The notes under the pieces are model-generated. The model had not been told where the DNA came from. It saw only the letters and a program-made list of their open reading frames with translations, and did not search any database. Shown piece by piece: positions 8,347 to 16,047 of a stretch of 64,000 nt of DNA. Positions within the stretch are counted from its first letter, which is position 1. Each line of letters starts with the position of its first letter. Origin of the DNA: Massilia rhizosphaerae (lineage in GTDB: Bacteria > Pseudomonadota > Gammaproteobacteria > Burkholderiales > Burkholderiaceae_D); the NCBI RefSeq assembly GCF_016093545.1, contig NZ_JADKYX010000023.1, forward strand, positions 1 to 64,000, in the 5' to 3' direction. The position numbers were made by a program, and so were the translations under genes.

Positions 8347-10128
8347 TCATGGCTGCAGCACGTACTGGCCGGGAGCGTCGCGCACGTAGCGCCCCGACGG
8401 CGGGGGCGCTATCCACGGGCCGGCGAGCCGCGTCAGCCAATGCTCCCAGGCCGGCCACCAGCTGCCTTCACGCACACGGGTCTCGGCCTGCCAGGCGTCG
8501 GGATCGACATATGGCGCGTCGTGCTCATGCGTGCTCATCTGGTAACTGCGGCCCGCCTTACCCGGCGGCGACACGACGCCCGCGTTGTGGCCGCCCGACG
8601 TCAGCAGGAACGTCACGGCCGTATCGCTCAGCGGAATGATCTTGTAGACGGAGCGCCATGGCGCGACGTGGTCCGTCATCGTGCCCACCGCGAAGATGGG
8701 GATGTGGATGTCGGTCAGCGCCACGGGCCGTCCGTTGACGAGGTAGCGCGCGCTGGCCAGGCTGTTCTGCAAAAACAGGTTGCGCAGGTATTGGGAGTGC
8801 ATGCGGTACGGCATGCGGGTGGCGTCCGCATTCCACGAGGCGAGGTCGTTGTCGGCGTCCGGAATGTCGAGCAGATAATGGCGCAGGCGCCGCGACCAGA
8901 TCAGGTCGTTGGAGCGCAGCAGCTGGAAGGCGCCGGCCATCTGGCGGGTGTCCAGGTAGCCCTGCTGCCACATCACGGCTTCGAGGAAGCTGACCTGGCT
9001 CTCGTCGATGAACAGCGACAGCTCGCCCGGCTCCGTGAAGTCGACCTGGGCCGCGAGCAAGGTCATGCTGGCCAGCCGCTCGTCGCCGTCGCGCGCCATG
9101 GCGGCGGCCGCGATCGCGAGCAGCGTGCCGCCCAGGCAATAGCCGCATGCGTTGACGTGCGCCGCGCCCGTCTCGCGTTCGACCATGTCCAGCGCGTCCA
9201 TGATGCCGTGGCGCCGGTAATCGTCCAGCGACAGGTCGCGGTCGTCGGCCTGCGGGTTCTTCCAGGAGATCATGTACACGGTATGGCCGTGTTCGACGAG
9301 GTAGCGGACGAGCGAGTTCTGCGGCGACAGGTCGAGGATGTAGTACTTCATGATCCACGCCGGCACGATCAGCAGCGGCACGGCGTGGACCTGCGGCGTG
9401 ACGGGATCGTAGCGCAGCAGTTCGATGAGGTGGTTGTCCATGACGACCTTGCCGGGCGTGATGGCGACGTCGCGCCCGGGCCGCCGGCTGACCGGCGCCG
9501 ACGTGCCGGCCAGCGCGCGCCGCAGGTCGGTGCCGGCCCGGACCAGGCCATGCGCTAGGTTCTGGCCGCCGCTGGCGAACGTGACCTGCTGCGCCACGGG
9601 ATTGGTGGCGATGAAATTCGACGGCGCGACGCCGTCCAGCAACTGGCGCGCGACGAAGGTGACGACGTCGCCATGGTGCGACGACACGCCGCGCACGCCG
9701 CTCGTGGCCCGGTGCCACCACTGCTGCGTGAGCAGGAACCCCTGGCTGAGCTGGTTCCACGGCCACGCGTGCCACAGCGGATCGTTGAAGCGCTTGTCCT
9801 GCGCCAGCGGCTGCACGGGCTCGGCCGCCGTGCCGAACATGGCGCTGGTGCTGTACTGCACCCAGCGCTGCAGGTTGCTCATGGCCTGCACGCCGAGCTC
9901 GATCTGCTTGGCGGGCGACAGCAGCAGGTGGCTGGCCCAGTCGTACCACGCGCCGGCCAGCGCGGCCGGCGACACGTAGCCGGTTAGGCGCCCCAGCGCG
10001 GCATTCAGCGCCAGGTCGACGTGGGCGTGCTCGATGCTGGCCTCGGGATAGCGCGGCCGCGGCCCGCCTTGCCACGTGCTGGCTTCGCGCCGCTGCTCGC
10101 TCGGCGGGATCTCGGACAGGATATTCAT
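8347..10128 (-). CDS. phaC: class I poly(R)-hydroxyalkanoate synthase
   Basis: The 593-residue product has the length and motifs of class I PhaC. The PhaC N-terminal domain is followed by an alpha/beta-hydrolase catalytic domain with the lipase-like box GYCLGG (catalytic Cys331), Asp486 in GTMTDHVAPW and His514 in SGGHNAG. WWPAWEHWL near the C-terminus is also typical. It polymerises (R)-3-hydroxyacyl-CoA into PHA granules in the cytoplasm. I chose the Met at MNILSEIPP because conserved similarity starts just after it; the frame stays open 81 codons further upstream into the tRNA region, which is not plausible coding. No phaA, phaB or phaZ lies beside it, so this may be a second, stand-alone synthase. 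Confidence 0.93.
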   Translation of the reverse strand: MNILSEIPPSEQRREASTWQGGPRPRYPEASIEHAHVDLALNAALGRLTGYVSPAALAGAWYDWASHLLLSPAKQIELGVQAMSNLQRWVQYSTSAMFGTAAEPVQPLAQDKRFNDPLWHAWPWNQLSQGFLLTQQWWHRATSGVRGVSSHHGDVVTFVARQLLDGVAPSNFIATNPVAQQVTFASGGQNLAHGLVRAGTDLRRALAGTSAPVSRRPGRDVAITPGKVVMDNHLIELLRYDPVTPQVHAVPLLIVPAWIMKYYILDLSPQNSLVRYLVEHGHTVYMISWKNPQADDRDLSLDDYRRHGIMDALDMVERETGAAHVNACGYCLGGTLLAIAAAAMARDGDERLASMTLLAAQVDFTEPGELSLFIDESQVSFLEAVMWQQGYLDTRQMAGAFQLLRSNDLIWSRRLRHYLLDIPDADNDLASWNADATRMPYRMHSQYLRNLFLQNSLASARYLVNGRPVALTDIHIPIFAVGTMTDHVAPWRSVYKIIPLSDTAVTFLLTSGGHNAGVVSPPGKAGRSYQMSTHEHDAPYVDPDAWQAETRVREGSWWPAWEHWLTRLAGPWIAPPPSGRYVRDAPGQYVLQP

Positions 10129-10258
10129 GGCGTGCGGGCTCCTTACGAAGATGCATAGCCGTTTGACCAGGATCCGGCCGCTTAGTTGCCGCACGTGGAC
10201 GTTCGGCCGCTTGATGCAGCTCAGGTGGGAATCCGGCGATCGACGTAATATCGTCGTC

Positions 10259-10329
10259 GGCGAGGTAGCAAAGCGGTTATGCGGCGGCTTGCAAAGCCGT
10301 TCAGACGTGTTCGACTCACGTCCTCGCCT
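10259..10329 (+). tRNA. tRNA-Cys (GCA)
   Basis: The strand folds as a complete cloverleaf. The acceptor arm GGCGAGG pairs with CCTCGCC; the D arm is GCA...TGC around AAGCGGTTA. The anticodon stem GCGGC pairs with GCCGT around loop TTGCAAA (anticodon GCA), and the T arm is ACGTG-TTCGACT-CACGT. The discriminator is T, as in other bacterial tRNA-Cys, and CCA is not encoded. It lies between phaC and fcs on the opposite strand to both. I see no integrase, prophage or duplicated tRNA 3' end next to it. Confidence 0.93.
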
Positions 10330-10466
10330 TTCGATTTCCCTCGGCACCGCCCCCCGACGCGCAGGCGACACCGGCAGAATCCCGGTCAGTGTTGCCCGGT
10401 CACCGGTTTCTCATCCTTGATGCGCTGGACGAATGGCGAGTCGTCGGGATGGGCGTGCGGGACGTT

Positions 10467-12326
10467 TCACCCCGCGACGATGGTCTGCGGTTCGGTACCG
10501 TCGTACATCGCATCGACCAGCCGGGCGCGCCGCACCAGGACGGCTGCCTGGTTGATCGACCCCTTGTCCGTCTGCTCGCGGTGGTCGATGGACGGCGGCT
10601 CCGCCAGCAGCAGCAGCCGTTCCACCCGTCGCGACGATCCGCTCGCATCCCGATTCAAGTCGTCGACCAACTGCTTGAAGAAGCGTCGCACGGGGCTGCT
10701 CGCGAGGACCTCGGCGACGGGCTTGTCCGGGCCCATGCCGCACAGGGCCCGACAGTGCTCCACGCGCGGAAAGACCATGAGCCCGATGGCCGGGCGGTTG
10801 ATGCCCGTGACGACCACGTCCACGACATAGGGCGCCCCCATGCTGACGACCCGTGCCCGCAGGGGCCCGACGCTGACGAACGTGCCCGAGCTCAGCTTGA
10901 AGTCTTCGGCGATACGGCCATCGAACATGAAGCCGAGTTCGGGCTGCTGCGCGTCGTGGAAACGCAGCGCGTCGCCGGTGCGGTAGTAGCCGTCTTCGTC
11001 GAAGGCTTCCGCGGTCAGGTGCGGCGCGCGCCAGTAGCCCGGCGTCACATGCGGCCCGTGGAACCGCGCCTCCAGCTTGTCGCCGACCGGCACGAGCTTG
11101 ACCTTGCAGCCGGGGGCGGGGACGCCGACATAGCCGGCCTTGACGATGGGGCCCGTGCCGAACGTGCTCGACGGCGAGGTTTCCGTCATGCCGAGCCCGG
11201 TCATGATGCGGATCGACTCGCCGCAGCGCGCGAGCGCCACCTCGTCCAGGTGTTCCCAGGCGCGTTGCGACAGGCCGGCGCCGGCGCAGAAGAACAGCTG
11301 TACCCGCGAAAAGAACTGCGTTGCCAACTGCTCATCCGTTTTCAGGGCCTCCGTCAGCATTTCCCAGCCGGCAGGAATGTTGAAGTAGACCGTGGGCGCA
11401 ATCTCGCGCAGGTTGCGCAGGGTGACGCCGAAGTCGCGCGCGGTCGGGCGGCCGTCGTCGATATACAGCGTGCCGCCGTTGTACAGCACGATGCCGACGT
11501 TGTGGCTGCCGCCGAACGTATGGTTCCACGGCAGCCAGTCGAGCAGTACGGGCGGTGTCGTGCCGAAGAACGGAAAGGTCTGCAGCAGCATCTGCTGGTT
11601 GCTGCACAACATGCCGTGGGTCGTGATGACGGCCTTCGGCTTCTTGGTCGAGCCGGATGTGAACAGGAACTTGGCGATGGTGTCCGGCCCGATCTCGGCG
11701 TTGCGCGCGTCGACGGTCGCCGGCGCCGTCTCCAACAGCTCGGCAAAACGGGTGGCGGCGCGGCCGGGCACCGCGCCCGTGGTCAGGATCAGTTCCGCGT
11801 CCGCCGGCATGACGGCCTCGATGGCACGCCCGTACGCCGCGCCATCCGCTGCGAACAGTGCGCCAGGGGTCAGGTGAGCGATCAGGTCGGCCAGCTTGGC
11901 CGGATCGGTGGCGACGAGGGAATAGGCTGGGGACAGCGGCGAATAGGGAATACCGGCATACATCGCGCCGAACGCCAGTTGGAAGTGTTCGAGGTCGTTG
12001 CCGGACAGGATGACGAGAGGCCGTTCCGCGCACAAGCCGCGCGCGAGCAGCGCTTGTCCGATGCGGCGCGCGCGCCCCAGCATGTCGGCATAGGACAGGC
12101 GGATCCATTCGCCGTCCGCGCCGCGGCGCGCCACCAGGGTGCGTTCCGGATGGCGGCGTGCGCCCTCGACCAGACGGTCGGTGAAGCGCACCGGGACCGG
12201 CGCGAGCGGCGTGACGGCGTCGACGTGCCAGATGCCGTCGACCTGGTAGGCCGCGACCTCGGGATTGCCGAGATCCACCTGTCGCCGTCGCACGCCGCCG
12301 TCTTCCGCGATCATCGATGGGGTCAT
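10467..12326 (-). CDS. fcs: feruloyl-CoA synthetase
   Basis: This is a 619-residue ANL-superfamily adenylate-forming ligase. Motif A3 (phosphate loop) is FTSGSTKKPKAVITTH at about residues 222-237; the A5-like block is MTGLGMTETSPSS and the GYYRTGD block follows. Downstream residues such as IAEDFKLSSGTFVSVGPLR match aryl-CoA ligases of the feruloyl/benzoyl type. It activates ferulate (and probably p-coumarate or caffeate) to the CoA thioester with ATP. It is the last gene of an ech-vdh-fcs operon, 12 bp after vdh, which makes the ferulate assignment firm. It works upstream of Ech, which cleaves feruloyl-CoA to vanillin and acetyl-CoA. Confidence 0.9.
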   Translation of the reverse strand: MTPSMIAEDGGVRRRQVDLGNPEVAAYQVDGIWHVDAVTPLAPVPVRFTDRLVEGARRHPERTLVARRGADGEWIRLSYADMLGRARRIGQALLARGLCAERPLVILSGNDLEHFQLAFGAMYAGIPYSPLSPAYSLVATDPAKLADLIAHLTPGALFAADGAAYGRAIEAVMPADAELILTTGAVPGRAATRFAELLETAPATVDARNAEIGPDTIAKFLFTSGSTKKPKAVITTHGMLCSNQQMLLQTFPFFGTTPPVLLDWLPWNHTFGGSHNVGIVLYNGGTLYIDDGRPTARDFGVTLRNLREIAPTVYFNIPAGWEMLTEALKTDEQLATQFFSRVQLFFCAGAGLSQRAWEHLDEVALARCGESIRIMTGLGMTETSPSSTFGTGPIVKAGYVGVPAPGCKVKLVPVGDKLEARFHGPHVTPGYWRAPHLTAEAFDEDGYYRTGDALRFHDAQQPELGFMFDGRIAEDFKLSSGTFVSVGPLRARVVSMGAPYVVDVVVTGINRPAIGLMVFPRVEHCRALCGMGPDKPVAEVLASSPVRRFFKQLVDDLNRDASGSSRRVERLLLLAEPPSIDHREQTDKGSINQAAVLVRRARLVDAMYDGTEPQTIVAG

Positions 12327-12338
12327 GACGGCCTCCGT

Positions 12339-13793
12339 TCAGATCGGGTAGTGGCGTGGCGCCGTCTGCACCGTGATCCAGCGCAGGTCGGTGAATTCCG
12401 CGATCGCCGCCCTCCCGCCGAAGCGGCCGTAGCCGCTGCCCTTGACGCCACCGAACGGCATCTGCGCCTCGTCATGCACGGTTGGGCCGTTGACATGGCA
12501 GATGCCGGATTCGATGCGCCGGGCCACCGCCAGTGCGCGGCCGACGTCGCGGCTGAACACGGCGGCCGACAGCCCGTATTCGCTGTCGTTGGCGAGACGG
12601 ATCGCTTCCTCGTCGCTGTCGAAGCGCAGGATCGAGACGATCGGACCGAAGGATTCCTCCTGGTACACGAGCATGTCGGGGGTGATGCCGTCGACGATCG
12701 CCGGCTGCATGATGTTGCCGTCGACGCCGCCGGCCTGGATCACGGTGGCGCCGCGCGCACGCGCATCGCGCAGCATGGCGTCGACTCGCGCCGCCGCTGC
12801 CGGGTCGACCATGCCGGCCAGCGGGGCGTCGGCGCGCGCGGCCTTGAGGGTCGCCGTTTTCGCTGCCAGCTTGTCGATGAATTGCGGCGCGGCCTTGCGG
12901 TCGACGAGGATGCGGTCGGCCGACATGCAGATTTGGCCCTGGTTGAAGTAGGCGCTGAAGGCGGCGGCTTCGACCGCCGCATCGAGGTCGGCATCGTCGA
13001 GCACGATGATCGGGTTCTTGCCGCCCAACTCCAGCAGCACGGGCTTCAGGTGCGCGGCCGCCTGCTGCGCGATGATGCGTCCGACTCGCGTCGATCCCGT
13101 GAAGTTGATGCGACGCACGGCCGGATGCGCGATGAGGCGCTCGACAACCTGGGGCGCGTCCTGCGGCGCGTTGGTGATGACGTTGACCACGCCCGGCGCA
13201 AAGCCGGCGTCGGCGAAGGCCTGGCCGATCAGGCGGTGCACGGCCGGACACGTTTCCGAGGCCTTCAGGATCACCGTGTTGCCGCAGGCGAGCGGCATGG
13301 CGATCGCGCGCGTGCCCAGGATGACCGGCGCATTCCACGGTGCGATGCCGACCACGACCCCGCAGGCCTGGCGTACGCCCATGGCGAGCGAGCCCGGCAC
13401 ATCGGACGGAATGACGTCGCCGCCGATCTGGGTCGTCATGGATGCCGCCTCGCGCAGCATGTTGGCGGCCAGCGTCACGTTGAAGTGGTACCACATCGGC
13501 GCGCCGCCGGCTTCGTCGACGGCCGCTTTGACGAATCGGGCCCGCAGCGCTTCCATTTTTTCGGCCGCCGCCAGGAGCAGGGCGCGGCGCTCGCCCGGCG
13601 GCAGCGCCGACCAGGCCGGGAAGGCATCGCGTGCGGCGGCGACGGCGGCGTCGACGTCGTCCAGGGAGGCTGCGGCGGCACGCGTGGCGACCTGGCCGGT
13701 GGCGGGGTTGAGGCGCTCGAAGGTCGCGCCATTGGATGCGGGGCGGTCTGCGCCGCCGTACAGCAGATCGGTATGGAACATTCGGTTTTTCAT
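12339..13793 (-). CDS. vdh: vanillin (hydroxybenzaldehyde) dehydrogenase
   Basis: The 484-residue protein is an NAD(P)-dependent aldehyde dehydrogenase. The Rossmann fold carries NFTGSTRVGR, the general base Glu255 lies in LLELGGKNP, and the nucleophile Cys289 lies in NQGQICMSADRI. FGPIVSILRF and MPFGGVKGSGYGRFGG are the C-terminal blocks typical of salicylaldehyde/vanillin dehydrogenases. It oxidises vanillin to vanillate in the cytoplasm. It sits between ech (11 bp upstream) and fcs (12 bp downstream), completing ferulate to vanillate. Two in-frame Met codons (13793 and 13781) are both usable starts. No vanillate demethylase is in the window. Confidence 0.9.
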   Translation of the reverse strand: MKNRMFHTDLLYGGADRPASNGATFERLNPATGQVATRAAAASLDDVDAAVAAARDAFPAWSALPPGERRALLLAAAEKMEALRARFVKAAVDEAGGAPMWYHFNVTLAANMLREAASMTTQIGGDVIPSDVPGSLAMGVRQACGVVVGIAPWNAPVILGTRAIAMPLACGNTVILKASETCPAVHRLIGQAFADAGFAPGVVNVITNAPQDAPQVVERLIAHPAVRRINFTGSTRVGRIIAQQAAAHLKPVLLELGGKNPIIVLDDADLDAAVEAAAFSAYFNQGQICMSADRILVDRKAAPQFIDKLAAKTATLKAARADAPLAGMVDPAAAARVDAMLRDARARGATVIQAGGVDGNIMQPAIVDGITPDMLVYQEESFGPIVSILRFDSDEEAIRLANDSEYGLSAAVFSRDVGRALAVARRIESGICHVNGPTVHDEAQMPFGGVKGSGYGRFGGRAAIAEFTDLRWITVQTAPRHYPI

Positions 13794-13804
13794 CAGTTCA
13801 GCGC

Positions 13805-14638
13805 TCAGGCGCGCTTGTAGCTCTGCAGGCCCGGCTTGATCGTCTTGTCGTCCAGGAACTGCTTCAGGCCTTCCTTGCGGCCTTTCTCGGGGTCGCGGTA
13901 GTTGGACTGATCGATCTTGGCGTACAGGTAATCCTCGTTCTGGTCCCAGGTCAGTTCGCGGCAGCGTTTGAAGCCTTGCTTCGCGTAGCGCAGCACGACC
14001 GGATTCTTCTCGCGCAGGTTCTGGGCCAGTTCGGTCACGGCCGCGCGCAGCTGCGACTTCGGCACGGCCTTGTTCACGAGGCCCATTGCGGCCGCCTGTA
14101 CGCCGGTGAACGTCTCGCCGGTCATGATGTAGTACAGCGCCTGGCGGTGGCCCATCGTATCGGCCACGGCCTTCGACACCAGGTTCCCCGGCGGTATGCC
14201 CCAGTTCACTTCCGACAGGCCGAACACGGCCTCCTCGGCGGCGATGGCGAGATCGCAGGCGACGAGCGGAGAAAACGCGCCCCCGAAGCACCAGCCGTTC
14301 ACCATTGCGATCGTGGCCTTGCTGTACATGCGCAGCAGCTTCCATTGCCATTGCGAGCAGTCGCGGCGGATGCGCTCCTGCATGATTTCGGGCTGGCCGT
14401 CCGTTTCGCGGAAATACTCCTTCAGGTCCATGCCGGCCGTCCAGGCATCGCCGGCGCCCGTCAGCACGATGACCTCCGCGTCGTCGTCCAGTTCCAGCGT
14501 CTCGAGCACGTCGATCATCTCCCGGTTGAGCGTGGGACTCATCGCATTGCGCTTTTCGGGACGGTTCAGGGTGATCCAGCCGATGCCGTTTTCGACGTCG
14601 ACCGTGACGGTTTTCCAGCGTGCTTCGTATTTGGACAT
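13805..14638 (-). CDS. ech: p-hydroxycinnamoyl-CoA hydratase/lyase (feruloyl-CoA hydratase-lyase)
   Basis: This 277-residue crotonase-fold protein matches the Pseudomonas HCHL enzyme closely. Residue numbering even coincides with the catalytic residues I recall for that enzyme: Ser123 in CFGGAFSPL, Glu143 in FGLSEVNWGI and Tyr239 in NEDYLYAKID. It hydrates feruloyl-CoA and retro-aldol cleaves it to vanillin and acetyl-CoA. It is first in the ech-vdh-fcs operon, divergent from a MarR gene whose start is 89 bp away, with a perfect palindrome between them. Ordinary fatty-acid enoyl-CoA hydratases lack this residue set. Confidence 0.95.
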   Translation of the reverse strand: MSKYEARWKTVTVDVENGIGWITLNRPEKRNAMSPTLNREMIDVLETLELDDDAEVIVLTGAGDAWTAGMDLKEYFRETDGQPEIMQERIRRDCSQWQWKLLRMYSKATIAMVNGWCFGGAFSPLVACDLAIAAEEAVFGLSEVNWGIPPGNLVSKAVADTMGHRQALYYIMTGETFTGVQAAAMGLVNKAVPKSQLRAAVTELAQNLREKNPVVLRYAKQGFKRCRELTWDQNEDYLYAKIDQSNYRDPEKGRKEGLKQFLDDKTIKPGLQSYKRA

Positions 14639-14663
14639 ACAATGTTTCCCGTATCGAGGTTGT

Positions 14664-14680
14664 TATCAGGCTACCTGATA
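14664..14680. promoter_or_regulatory. perfect inverted repeat in the ech/marR divergent promoter
   Basis: TATCAGG-CTA-CCTGATA has seven-base perfect arms and a three-base spacer. It lies 26 bp upstream of the ech start and 47 bp upstream of the marR start. MarR-family repressors of hydroxycinnamate operons (FerR, CouR, HcaR) bind palindromes of this size in the intergenic region and release on binding the cinnamoyl-CoA thioester, so this is the likely operator. Confidence 0.75.
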
Positions 14681-14727
14681 TTTGTCTTATCCTATACGTG
14701 GCTTTTCCGCAAGACAAGTCCCTTTTT

Positions 14728-15195
14728 ATGGCAAACGAAAAAAAATCATCGTCTTCCTCGTCCTCCGCTAAACCGATGGGGCTGGCCTACCTGGTCGGCC
14801 GCCTCGACCACGTGCTGCACCAGCGCCTGCGCGACAGCCTCGCGCCGTCCGGGCTCACGGTGCCGCAGTACACGGCGCTGTCGGTGTTTCGTGTCCATGG
14901 TTCGCTGTCGAACGCCCAGCTCGCGATGCGCACGATGATTTCGCCGCAGTCGGCCAACGAGATGGTGAAGCAGATGGAAGGGAAGGGATGGGTCGAGCGC
15001 AGTCCCGATCCGGTACACGGACGCATCATCCAGATCAGCCTCACCGCGGCGGGCGCGACGATCCTGGGCGAATGCGATGCCGGGGTGGCGGAAGTGGAAA
15101 GCCTGATGGTCGCGGAGCTCGGGCAGGAAGAGCGTGCGCGGCTGCACGCCCAGCTGCGCGCCGCGGTGCGTGCGTTGAGCGTGCAGGGGACCTGA
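14728..15195 (+). CDS. MarR-family repressor of hydroxycinnamate catabolism
   Basis: I chose the start at MANEKKSSSSSSS, which gives 155 residues, the normal MarR length; the longer frame would run back over the operator and the ech start. The winged helix lies at about residues 50-115, with LTVPQYTALSVFR, SNAQLAMRTMISPQSANEMV (recognition helix) and DPVHGRIIQISLTAAG (wing). A Ser-rich, Lys-containing N-terminal tail is unusual but short. It is divergent from ech-vdh-fcs, and the palindrome at 14664-14680 is its likely site. FerR/CouR-like relief by feruloyl-CoA or coumaroyl-CoA is inferred from the context. Confidence 0.85.
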   Translation: MANEKKSSSSSSSAKPMGLAYLVGRLDHVLHQRLRDSLAPSGLTVPQYTALSVFRVHGSLSNAQLAMRTMISPQSANEMVKQMEGKGWVERSPDPVHGRIIQISLTAAGATILGECDAGVAEVESLMVAELGQEERARLHAQLRAAVRALSVQGT

Positions 15196-15337
15196 GGCTT
15201 GCTTGCCCGGATCCTTCTGGTTCGGGAACTGGTTGAACTCGATCTTGCGCACATGAACGGCGCCGGTGTTGTCGACGCCGCGTTGCATTTCATTTAATTA
15301 TTCATTCGATACTTCGGCCTCACGATGCCGGCATACC

Positions 15338-15628
15338 ATGTATACACAAGTCGTTATTTTCAAGCTCAAGGGCGACGTTTCTCGCCGGAATTTCCTGGAT
15401 GCCAGCGCCAACATGCTCCTTTGGTTGAAACAATGTCCAGGTTTTATGGATTACGCGCTTTATGAGGGCCCCGAAGGGTGGTGCGACACTGTTTTTTGGC
15501 AAAGTAAAGCATGCGCTGAGCAAGGAATGCATGCGTTCTATCGATCCGAGTTGTCGAAAGAGATAGTCGATCTCGTCGAGCCCGGTTTCACGAGCTTTTT
15601 CGGGACGCCAGTGCCAGTTCTCTCCTGA
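15338..15628 (+). CDS. small conserved-looking protein, possible dimeric alpha-beta barrel
   Basis: This is a 96-residue protein starting MYTQVVIFKLKGDVSRRNFL; the open frame extends 24 codons upstream, but similarity-like character begins at this Met. The pattern of an edge strand (TQVVIFKLKG), a helix, then WCDTVFWQSKACAEQGMHAF followed by a helix is reminiscent of antibiotic-biosynthesis-monooxygenase (ABM) or YdhR-like ferredoxin-fold proteins. I cannot name a family. The gene and its flanks (about 15.3-16.0 kb) are clearly less GC-rich than the surroundings, which may point to recent acquisition. It follows the MarR gene by 142 bp and has no obvious partner. Confidence 0.5.
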   Translation: MYTQVVIFKLKGDVSRRNFLDASANMLLWLKQCPGFMDYALYEGPEGWCDTVFWQSKACAEQGMHAFYRSELSKEIVDLVEPGFTSFFGTPVPVLS

Positions 15629-16047
15629 GCATTCCGTGAATATGCTCCAAGCGACGACTCGACGTGCGCAGCGGCAGCACGGCTCGGCCACCGCAGCCGT
15701 GAGGACACGATGTGCGCCGTTCCTATCGCTGCCAAAACCTGAAAATCGTCAATTTCAGTCTTGAGGCCTTCGACAACCGGAATGTATGTACGTTGTGGCA
15801 AGGGCACAGAACGCGGTTGCGGGTGCCCCGTCCGCCAATAGCCTCTAACACTTTTTGTCCGCAAAACTTCAACTTTTCGTATCCTCATAGGAAATCGAAA
15901 AAAACTTCACGCCCGGCATTGGTCGCAAAAATATACTCATCCACGTAAGTTGTCGGCATGCCCGCGGTCCAGTCGACGACCGCGCATGACCGGCAAGCCG
16001 ATTGCACAGAGACGTCCGGACAGGACGCAACGTGGAGACCGTCGAAG
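15629..16047. other. 419-bp AT-richer intergenic region without a convincing gene
   Basis: Short frames occur on both strands (for example 15538-15888 minus and 15712-15948 plus), but none has a family signature or a good ribosome site. The AT-rich stretch around 15880-15940 probably holds the xylR promoter. I see no clear repeat or terminator. Confidence 0.5.

Noticed and set aside
10259..10329. tRNA-Cys as a possible integration site for a genomic island
   Set aside because: No integrase, no repeat of the tRNA 3' end and no base-composition shift are seen beside it.
10389..13820. A 1143-codon open frame on the plus strand
   Set aside because: It is antisense to fcs and vdh, whose catalytic motifs are intact. 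The translation is low-complexity Arg/His/Gly/Ala, as expected from GC-skewed codon positions.
15538..15888. A 116-codon minus-strand frame beginning MRIRKVEVLRTKSVRGYW
   Set aside because: The first residues look vaguely like an enolase-superfamily start, but the rest does not match. It overlaps the 96-residue gene and lacks a ribosome site.
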